Shown: positions 15,719-21,986 of the stretch, in pieces
Layout of the letters: the number at the start of each line of letters is the position of its first letter
Numbering within the stretch: the first letter of the stretch is position 1
Source of the DNA: UPXZ01 sp047973025
GTDB lineage: Bacteria; Bacteroidota; Bacteroidia; Bacteroidales; Paludibacteraceae
DNA length: 21,986 bases
Assembly: GCA_047973025.1 (NCBI GenBank)
Contig: JBKEBE010000145.1
Location: forward strand, 1 to 21,986
Reading direction: 5' to 3'
Notes under the pieces: model-generated
What the model was told of the DNA's origin: nothing
The model's input: the letters and a program-made list of their open reading frames with translations, nothing else
The model's database searches: none
Position numbers and translations under genes: made by a program

Positions 15719-16305
15719 AAAACCTAAATATAGCTGTTTTGGATGACTCTTTCATGGTACAGAAAGGTTTGCAAGCAGTTCTGTCTCGCTATAAATTCAT
15801 ACAGCATATCACATTTGTTGATTCTTTCGGAGAATTAGAGAGCAAAATGCAAAAGATTTTTTATCACATGGTAATGATAAATCCCGGATTTTTGCAACAT
15901 GATTTTTCTCAATTTGACCGTTTGAAAAACCAATTCATTTGCGTAAAATGGATTGGAATTGTCTATACCCACTACGCAGATGAATTGTTAAATAACTTTT
16001 ACGGAACGATTGACATCTTTGATTCACAGGAAACTATCACGGGGAAAATGCTCAAATGGACGCAGTCGCTTGATGAAGAAGTGTCACAGCAAAGCAGAGA
16101 TACATTGACCGACCGAGAAATAGACGTTCTGAAATTACTTGCCATTGGCAAATCCAATAAGGGAATAGCCGACACGCTAAATATTAGTATCAATACAGCG
16201 ATCACGCATCGCAAAAATATTTCACAAAAAACGGGAATCAAATCCGTTGCCGGACTGACGATATATGCTGTGGTGCAGAATTTAGTGTCGTTAGAAAATT
16301 ATTAA
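15715..16305 (+). CDS. LuxR-family regulator with a degenerate receiver domain
   Basis: 196 aa. Residues 1-120 have the length and opening of a response-regulator receiver (LNIAVLDDSFMVQKGL with D10 and D11). The expected phospho-acceptor Asp is replaced by Asn (N56, MVMINPG), and the conserved Lys near residue 105 is not evident, so phosphorylation is unlikely. Residues about 128-192 form a clear LuxR/GerE helix-turn-helix (LTDREIDVLKLLAIGKSNKG, then IADTLNISINTAITHRKNIS). It is translated from the ATGA overlap with the hemerythrin gene. The operon context suggests it responds to the iron or redox state sensed by its partner, or is controlled by protein-protein contact; this is inference. 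Its DNA targets are unknown. Confidence 0.9.
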   Translation: MKNLNIAVLDDSFMVQKGLQAVLSRYKFIQHITFVDSFGELESKMQKIFYHMVMINPGFLQHDFSQFDRLKNQFICVKWIGIVYTHYADELLNNFYGTIDIFDSQETITGKMLKWTQSLDEEVSQQSRDTLTDREIDVLKLLAIGKSNKGIADTLNISINTAITHRKNISQKTGIKSVAGLTIYAVVQNLVSLENY

Positions 16306-16352
16306 ACCCTGATTTTAACTGATTTTCATAGGGAAAAGCGACCTATTCTTTA

Positions 16353-16366
16353 TTGAAAATTTTCAA
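16353..16366. repeat. 14-bp perfect palindrome
   Basis: TTGAAAATTTTCAA reads the same on both strands. It lies 48 bp after the LuxR gene in the AT-rich convergent intergenic region and is followed by short A/T runs. It could be a weak terminator or a protein-binding site. Confidence 0.3.
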
Positions 16367-16389
16367 AAATTATTTTTAGTATTTTCTTG

Positions 16390-16494
16390 GTTATTAACCA
16401 GGCGGGTTAATAACTACATTTTTTACGTATCAAAGTATTCATAAACAGCTATTTGTGTAGAATAATATCACGTTGTATTAGTGTCGGGTTAATA
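16390..16494 (-). repeat. 105-bp dispersed repeat, copy B (inverted)
   Basis: This is the reverse complement of copy A at 3138-3242, with three substitutions and no gaps. The hairpin end (GTTATTAACC 16390-16399, GGTTAATAAC 16405-16414) faces the end of the LuxR gene, and the other end faces the sus terminator. The flanks outside the 105 bp do not match those of copy A, apart from a short A-rich run. There is no ORF. Confidence 0.9.
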
Positions 16495-16522
16495 AGATTA
16501 ATTACACGACTTTCTGACAAAA

Positions 16523-16555
16523 AAAGGCTGCTCAGAGACATCTGAGACAGCCTTT
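16523..16555 (-). terminator. Strong terminator of the sus operon
   Basis: The stem AAAGGCTG CTCAGA (16523-16536) pairs with TCTGAG-a-CAGCCTTT (16541-16555), giving 14 bp with one bulge and a 4-nt loop. On the minus strand it is followed by a run of T (A-run 16519-16525 on the plus strand). It lies 28 bp after the stop of the SusE/F-like gene. It may also terminate transcripts coming from the left. Confidence 0.85.
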
Positions 16556-16582
16556 CTTTAAATTTTCTTTATCTGGAAAAAA

Positions 16583-18046
16583 CTATTCGATAGAACCTGT
16601 TCCAGCTTGGAAATCGAGTGCTATTGCATCTCCCGCGTTTACAGTTACGCGTGTTTGGTCGTCACCTTTACCACGATACGCAATTTGTCCATCGAGTAAG
16701 ATGAATTCCATTTGCCACCAATCAGCTACCGGATCATCAAGTTGGGAAAGTGGGCATGTTGCATACATACGCAATTCTCCACCTGCTGAGAATGCGGGAG
16801 AAGTAATCTTTTTGGTTGAATTATTTACCGTAAACAGACCGGCAGACGCTTTATAATTCCAAACATCACCAATAGTAGGACCAATAAGGTACACTTCCGG
16901 AGCTGTAACGGATATTTTCTTGGCTTTCAAATCAACATATACCATGTAGTATCCGGCTTCTGTAACTGTAACGTTACTACTGCCACGGTCATATACTCCA
17001 TCTGTTGCCGTTCCGGTTACACCAAAGTTGCCGTTCCATTCTTTTACCGGAGAGAATTTGATTCCAGGATCCGATGCGGGTGGGGTTAAGTAAACGATTG
17101 CCCAGAAAGCGTGAGGATGAGAGTGTACCGGATTCATCGTTACAATGTAACTTCCTGCCCAGTCCCAACCGCCAAGGTCAGCGCCAATCATGTAAATATT
17201 TTCCGGATATTCGGGTGCAGAAGTTTCGCCTGTTTTCGTAACTTTCGCCGAGAAACTTTTTCCTAAATCACCATCTTTGAGTGTCCAAGTCAATTCAATC
17301 GTATAAACTCCGCGAGCTATAGTAATATCTTTTCCTCCTTGTTTCAAATCATTTTCCATTATGGCAACTTCTTCTTCGCTGTTATTTCCTAAGTTGGTAT
17401 TTGCCTGTATCGTACCATCGGTACTAAGATCAATTTTCCAACCGGAAGCGTAAGAAAACTTAAATTTCCCATCGGATGTAACATCAACATTTTCAACTGT
17501 GTAGGTCATTGTGTTTTTATCGAAAGTTGGTGTGGAAAACTGCGTAAATCCCCATCCGTTCATAACCCCTCTAACACCCCACTTCGCGGGCGCGATAACA
17601 ATAGTTTTCAAAGAATCTTCCATCATGATGTGATACAATCCACTTTCATTTACTTGCATGGCTCCTCCATTCGCGGAGTAAGTTCCTTTGTACACTTTCT
17701 CTTTGGGCCAATCGCCATTGGTTAAGTGTAATGAGTCTGTTAATGTCAACGTGGCACCGTACACAACTTTTGTCGATCCGGTTACTTTTGTAATGGTAAA
17801 GTCTTTGTTGGCTTCCAGTGCTACATATTTTTCATACATGCCGTTTCTTAAGACCTGTCCCGTCTCATTGATTCCGGGAGACATCAAGTTTTCGGTTTTC
17901 AGTTCGGCGGAGCTTGTCGCTTCACCCGAAAGATATAGCCCGTCCTCTACAATTTCTACCGGTGGTTTAGGGTCTTCAGGCGAACATCCGACGAGAAAAA
18001 ATGAGAGTGCCGCTACGCACATAAAAATAAAACTTAGCTTTTTCAT
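16583..18046 (-). CDS. SusE/SusF-like outer-membrane glycan-binding lipoprotein
   Basis: 487 aa. The signal peptide ends in a lipobox, LVGC, with C21 followed by SPEDP. I see four beta-sandwich-like modules: about 35-153 (GLYLSGEATSSAEL to KTIVIAP), 155-272 (WGVRGVMNGWGF), 283-382 (NIYMIGADLGGWDW) and 384-487 (VYLIGPTIGDVW). The xIYMIGxxxGGW/VYLIG openings are typical of the starch-binding modules of SusE and SusF. The length is close to that of SusF, which has one Ig-like plus three binding modules. The role is binding glycan at the cell surface beside the SusCD importer. Alpha-glucan is the likely ligand from the family but cannot be proven. It is the last gene of the operon, 54 bp after susD. 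Confidence 0.87.
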   Translation of the reverse strand: MKKLSFIFMCVAALSFFLVGCSPEDPKPPVEIVEDGLYLSGEATSSAELKTENLMSPGINETGQVLRNGMYEKYVALEANKDFTITKVTGSTKVVYGATLTLTDSLHLTNGDWPKEKVYKGTYSANGGAMQVNESGLYHIMMEDSLKTIVIAPAKWGVRGVMNGWGFTQFSTPTFDKNTMTYTVENVDVTSDGKFKFSYASGWKIDLSTDGTIQANTNLGNNSEEEVAIMENDLKQGGKDITIARGVYTIELTWTLKDGDLGKSFSAKVTKTGETSAPEYPENIYMIGADLGGWDWAGSYIVTMNPVHSHPHAFWAIVYLTPPASDPGIKFSPVKEWNGNFGVTGTATDGVYDRGSSNVTVTEAGYYMVYVDLKAKKISVTAPEVYLIGPTIGDVWNYKASAGLFTVNNSTKKITSPAFSAGGELRMYATCPLSQLDDPVADWWQMEFILLDGQIAYRGKGDDQTRVTVNAGDAIALDFQAGTGSIE

Positions 18047-18100
18047 AATAATTTAATTTTTAAAATTTAATTGAATTTTCTTTGTATATTATAACGCATT

Positions 18101-19630
18101 TTATTGCCAGTTATTTTGAGAATAAACGCCCGGATTCGCATCCAAAACCCACTGGGGAATCGGGAAAATAGCTCTATTAGGCGTTCTTGTACCCATAAAC
18201 TCCCAATTTCCGGTTGTAAATTTTCCAAAGCGGATTAAATCTTGCCGGCGGTGTCCTTCCCATGCCAACTCACGTCCTCTTTCGTTCAGCAGTTCGTCTA
18301 ATGTAATGGTACTGTAAGCCGACAAACCGGCGCGTTGGTGCACTTGATTTACCAGACTTAACGCCGCGGGAGTAGCATTTCCATTATTTATACGCATCAG
18401 GGCTTCCGCTTTCATTAATAGAATATCGGCGTAGCGATAAATGGGAAGATCGCTATTCGCGTGATGCGCTATTCCGGGCTCAACCTCGAATTTGAAGAAT
18501 CGCGCTCCTTCAAAGGTATTCTTGGCAGTAGGGTCTTGAAGTGTTGTTACTTCCGGAACGATGATCGCAGGAACCGATTCGCCGGTTGTTTTGATTTCAT
18601 AGGTCAATGTTACACCATCTTTTTGGATGGGTCCTACGAACCATTGTTTTTTACGCAAATCATTATCAGCATATTTATCGTAAAACGATTTTAATGTACA
18701 GGGTCCATTCCACGTTTCAGTAGTAAAACCATAGACCTGCTGCATGGTATAATGCTGTGTCATTAAATGAAACATATTTCCGGGCGCATACTTCGTGTCA
18801 AAAACAACCGGAAATATAATTTCTTTATTACCGGTATTTTCTTTACTAAACACATTGAAGTAATTCGCGTCAAGCGCGTATCCGTATCCTCCGTTAATAA
18901 TCGAATCGCAATGATTTGCAGCGTCTTGCCATCTTGGCGTACCGGTATAGACTTGCGCGTTGATGTAAAGCTTGGCTAAAATCGCATGTGCAACCGATTT
19001 GGTTACGGAACCATACCTTACGTCAGAAGTTAAAACATTAATATTGTCTTTAATTTCTTTTTCAATCCATTCAAACACTTCTTTTCGCGTGGATTGTTTG
19101 ATGTCCGCACCACTATTATCACTAATCGCGATGTTTCCATATAAATCCATGGCTAACAGATGGTAGAAAGCGCGAAGTACTTTGGCTTCGGCAATTCCGG
19201 ATTTGGTTACTTCATCATACTGACTTTCATCGCTTCCCTTAAATTGTACGATTTTATTCAGCACATCGTTACATTTACCTACTCCTCCGTAAGCAAAACT
19301 CCAGCCGTTGTTTATGTCGCGCGTATCAGCTTCCCAAGTGTGAGTATGCATTTTAATAGGCACACCGTTGTCAAACCAGTCCGTTCCGCGCGTAGGTACT
19401 ACCACCTCATCTGACGTGTATTCTTGTAAGCTCCAGTATCCTTCTCTATATACATATCCATACTCGCCTGCCATTTGCGCATAAGCATTTGCGATAAGTG
19501 TGGAAAACTGTTCCGGCGTTTTATAATAATCATCTATAAATACATCGCTATACACTTCCGGTTCAAGGTCGGTACATGACACGTAAAATACGGATAACGC
19601 GATGGTTGCAATATATACTATCTTTTTCAT
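18101..19630 (-). CDS. susD: SusD/RagB-family glycan-binding lipoprotein
   Basis: 509 aa. The signal peptide ends in a lipobox, YVSC, with C19, followed by TDLEPE as in many SusD proteins. The N-terminal part has TPEQFSTLIANAYAQMAG and SLQEYTSDEVVVPTRGTDWF. TPR-like helices run through the middle (EAKVLRAFYHLLAMDLYGN; SVAHAILAKLYINAQVY). The C-terminal third has LPIYRYADILLMKAEAL, the signature LNERGRELAWEGHRRQDLIR, and FPIPQWVLDANPGVYSQNNW. It forms the lid on the SusC transporter and selects the glycan. It starts at ATG 19630, 25 bp after the susC stop, in the usual susC-susD order. The symbol marks the family only; the ligand is not known. Confidence 0.95.
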   Translation of the reverse strand: MKKIVYIATIALSVFYVSCTDLEPEVYSDVFIDDYYKTPEQFSTLIANAYAQMAGEYGYVYREGYWSLQEYTSDEVVVPTRGTDWFDNGVPIKMHTHTWEADTRDINNGWSFAYGGVGKCNDVLNKIVQFKGSDESQYDEVTKSGIAEAKVLRAFYHLLAMDLYGNIAISDNSGADIKQSTRKEVFEWIEKEIKDNINVLTSDVRYGSVTKSVAHAILAKLYINAQVYTGTPRWQDAANHCDSIINGGYGYALDANYFNVFSKENTGNKEIIFPVVFDTKYAPGNMFHLMTQHYTMQQVYGFTTETWNGPCTLKSFYDKYADNDLRKKQWFVGPIQKDGVTLTYEIKTTGESVPAIIVPEVTTLQDPTAKNTFEGARFFKFEVEPGIAHHANSDLPIYRYADILLMKAEALMRINNGNATPAALSLVNQVHQRAGLSAYSTITLDELLNERGRELAWEGHRRQDLIRFGKFTTGNWEFMGTRTPNRAIFPIPQWVLDANPGVYSQNNWQ

Positions 19631-19655
19631 TGTTCTTGATTTTTAGGGTTATAAA

Positions 19656-21986
19656 TTAAAACCGGAATGATAAACCTAAGTTGAATGTCCGTTGAGTAGG
19701 ATAATAGGAACGACCGTCGAATCCCGGACTCAGACCGGCCATGCTTACTGTAGATGGATCGTGTCCTTTATAACCGGTCAATGTAAATACATTTTGTACA
19801 GTCAAGTATAGCCTTACCGTGTTAACATATTTTCTGAAACTTTCTGATAGGTTCGGGTTGTAGCCGACCGTCAAATCATTTAATTTTAGATAACTCGCGT
19901 TTTCTAAATAGAAATCTGAAAATCTTCTCAACGACGCTTTGTCTGAACCGGACGTTAACCAGTTTGTTAAGTATTGCGCTTCCCCTTCAAAAGATGACAA
20001 TAATACATTCTCCGTACCGCGTGTATTTTCGTAGAAATAGCGCGTTTCATTGAAAATCAATCCACCCAATTGTCCTCTGAAATTCAAGGACAAATCAAAT
20101 GCTTTATATCGTAACGCGGTATTAAATCCATACGTCAGCCAAGGAAACGCATTACCAATGATGGTTTTATCCTTGTCTTGCGGGTTGGTTGTAAAACCGC
20201 CGGCGGCAGTTCCGTCTTCGTTGTAAGTATGGAATATCCATTCGCCTTTTTCGTTGATACCGTAATAATGAAATCCGTAATAGTTACCAATCGCGTCTCC
20301 TTCAATCAGACGCATCACGTAATTTCCGGTTTCTCCATCGCCGGATGAAATATATCCGGTATTCAAAAAACTTTTAATTAAATTTCCATTCGTGTCGTAT
20401 TTGCCATATTGCGTACCGGTTATTCGAGCTACATCATTTTTATTCCAAGCAGCATTGATTCCGGCATCCCAAGTTAAATCTTTCGTTTTAGCAATAACAC
20501 CGTTCAGCATGAACTCGACGCCATAGTTGTGAATTTGTCCGTAGTTATCCCATTTTCTTCCATAAGGATTTGGGGGGACAGGAACATCGTACTCGTATAA
20601 TAAGTCAGTTGTATTTCGAAAATAACCGTCTAAAGAACCTGAAATCCTTTCATTAAGAAAAGCAAAATCTATACCCGCGTTGTATTCATGCTTTTCTTCC
20701 CATCGAATAAACTCATTGATATTAGATGTCGGACCCCACGGCTGAATAAACGCTCCATCACTAAAAACGTAGTCGCCACCGGGTCCTACAAGCATAGCAT
20801 AAAGATAAGAACTATTCGGCATATTACCCGTAACTCCGTAACCTAACCGCAGACGTAGATCATCTACCCAGTTAACATTACTCATGAATTCTTCTCCTTT
20901 AATATTCCAACTGCCACTGATAGCGGGGAAGATACCCCACGGACCCAATGTAGGATGTGCTTTAGCCCCAAATTTGGATGAACCTTCCATACGTACACTC
21001 GCGCTCAAGTAGTAGCGTTCGTTAAAGTTGTACATGACACGTGCGAAGAAAGATGCCAGTTTGTCTTTGTATTTATTACTCCCCATGCCAACTTTATCCG
21101 GTTCTCCGGTTTTTAGACCTTGTCCCATCCCGAGATTATTGTAAAGTAATCTTTCTAATGGAAAGTCAGTATTAAAAGCGTTAAAACTTTGAGAAAGATT
21201 AGTTTGATACCCCTGCCCAAGCAATGCTTGGAAATTGTGTAAATTGAATGAATTTACATATTGGAGAGTATTTTCTACTACTTGTTGAGTTCCATGATAT
21301 TGAGACTGACTGGCAACTCCACCTCGTCCGGCAACACTCCGAAGTGTGTTTGTTTGATATTTCCCATTCCACGTGGAGAGTTTTTGCAAAGAGTAAAACG
21401 TGGAGAATTTTAATTCCGGCAAAATACTGATAGATGCTCTTACACTCCCTATCATTGCTTCGTCTTTCTGATTGTTGGTTGTTTGGTTAATGTCCGAGAC
21501 AGGATTACGCGTATAGAAGTTGTCCGATTCGTAATACCCTCCAAACTTTTCGAACTTGGAATCATCAGAATAAATAGGCATAGTAGGGTTGGATCGGATG
21601 GCTTGATTAAAGTTATCGTAATTAGCCCACCCTTTGTTGTTCGACGTGTATGAAAAATCATACGACAAATCCAGCTTCTTGTTGAATGCTTTTTGGTTAG
21701 CTACGAACCGACCGTTGATTTCGTCGTAAGCGGACTTGATCGCTAAGCCTTGCAACGATCTGTACCCTACCGAAGCACGATAATTAAAATCAGCCGTACC
21801 ACCGGCAACAGAAACATTGTGCGTATGGCTTATGGGAACACGTGTAATAGCGTCAACCCAATCTGTGTTGGCTCCATAGTCTATACCGTATCCGCCGGCT
21901 ACCATTTTGTCGCGATATTCGGAAGCTGTTAAAATACGGGGTACATTTGTTATAAATCCGGCAGACACATTTCCGTTGTATTCGGC
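19656..21986 (-). CDS. susC: SusC/RagA-family TonB-dependent receptor (5' end outside the window)
   Basis: The last ~776 residues of an outer-membrane TonB-dependent glycan importer. The reading frame stays open to the window edge, so the signal peptide, carboxypeptidase-like domain and most of the plug are missing here. An apparent GTG start at 21968 is internal. Visible segments include the plug-to-barrel region (RILTASEYRDKMV, VSVAGGTADFNYRASVGYRS) and a long barrel with RVMYNFNERYYLSASVRMEG, LRLRLGYGVTGN, LNFRGQLGGLIFNETRYFYE and LENASYLKLNDLTVGYN. It ends in the aromatic strand FNLGLSFRF. It is paired with SusD downstream, and the operon promoter lies outside the window. No frameshift is seen. 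Confidence 0.95.
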   Translation of the reverse strand, partial: AEYNGNVSAGFITNVPRILTASEYRDKMVAGGYGIDYGANTDWVDAITRVPISHTHNVSVAGGTADFNYRASVGYRSLQGLAIKSAYDEINGRFVANQKAFNKKLDLSYDFSYTSNNKGWANYDNFNQAIRSNPTMPIYSDDSKFEKFGGYYESDNFYTRNPVSDINQTTNNQKDEAMIGSVRASISILPELKFSTFYSLQKLSTWNGKYQTNTLRSVAGRGGVASQSQYHGTQQVVENTLQYVNSFNLHNFQALLGQGYQTNLSQSFNAFNTDFPLERLLYNNLGMGQGLKTGEPDKVGMGSNKYKDKLASFFARVMYNFNERYYLSASVRMEGSSKFGAKAHPTLGPWGIFPAISGSWNIKGEEFMSNVNWVDDLRLRLGYGVTGNMPNSSYLYAMLVGPGGDYVFSDGAFIQPWGPTSNINEFIRWEEKHEYNAGIDFAFLNERISGSLDGYFRNTTDLLYEYDVPVPPNPYGRKWDNYGQIHNYGVEFMLNGVIAKTKDLTWDAGINAAWNKNDVARITGTQYGKYDTNGNLIKSFLNTGYISSGDGETGNYVMRLIEGDAIGNYYGFHYYGINEKGEWIFHTYNEDGTAAGGFTTNPQDKDKTIIGNAFPWLTYGFNTALRYKAFDLSLNFRGQLGGLIFNETRYFYENTRGTENVLLSSFEGEAQYLTNWLTSGSDKASLRRFSDFYLENASYLKLNDLTVGYNPNLSESFRKYVNTVRLYLTVQNVFTLTGYKGHDPSTVSMAGLSPGFDGRSYYPTQRTFNLGLSFRF

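Noticed and set aside
16390..16414. Repeat-end hairpin as the terminator of the LuxR gene
   Set aside because: The same hairpin occurs in copy A upstream of a gene, and no T-run follows it, so a terminator role is not supported.
21966..21968. GTG as the start of the SusC-like protein
   Set aside because: The frame continues open to the window edge and the N-terminal signal and plug are missing, so this is an internal Val codon.

Overview
The window is about 22 kb of moderately AT-rich chromosome from a member of the Bacteroidetes, most likely order Bacteroidales. Three things point there: a susC/susD/susE-F glycan-uptake operon, a two-subunit B12-dependent methylmalonyl-CoA mutase, and several upstream sequences that fit the Bacteroidetes TTTG / TAnnTTTG promoter instead of the E. 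coli type. Nothing in the sequence fixes the genus.

Layout, left to right. Positions 1-381 hold no convincing gene but contain short stems and a TAnnTTTG box. A small DUF5362-like membrane protein lies at 382-915 (minus strand) and is divergent from mutA. mutA (1185-3101) and mutB (4948-7074) encode the two subunits of methylmalonyl-CoA mutase. They are separated by a UbiA-family prenyltransferase gene (menA-like, 3254-4159) and a CPBP/Abi intramembrane protease gene (4163-4840). Both mutase genes have structured leaders. mgsA (methylglyoxal synthase) and a tRNA-Gly(CCC) follow. About 750 bp without a credible gene (7884-8646) precedes a SERCA-like Ca2+ P-type ATPase (8647-11319) and a small membrane protein (11417-12160). 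Next come two exported proteins, a beta-helix lipoprotein (12379-13848) and an endonuclease/exonuclease/phosphatase-family enzyme (13880-14902). They are followed by a two-gene operon of a hemerythrin-like protein and a LuxR-type regulator with a degenerate receiver domain (15002-16305). The right end, on the minus strand, is the downstream end of a polysaccharide utilisation operon: SusC (cut by the window edge), SusD and a SusE/F-like glycan-binding lipoprotein, closed by a strong terminator at 16523-16555.

The most notable unexplained structure is a 105-bp sequence present twice in opposite orientation, 102/105 identical. One copy (3138-3242) lies between mutA and the prenyltransferase gene. 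The other (16390-16494) lies between the LuxR gene and the sus terminator. It has TATTAACC / GGTTAATA ends and a perfect 10-bp hairpin at one end. It encodes nothing visible and looks like a small non-autonomous mobile or structural repeat. Copy A lies just upstream of the UbiA/CPBP pair that splits mutA from mutB, which may be a trace of a rearrangement.

Functionally, MutA/MutB interconvert succinyl-CoA and methylmalonyl-CoA (propionate/succinate metabolism). MgsA diverts dihydroxyacetone phosphate to methylglyoxal. The prenyltransferase is probably for menaquinone. The sus genes import a glycan, perhaps alpha-glucan. The hemerythrin/LuxR pair is probably a redox- or nitrosative-stress response unit.
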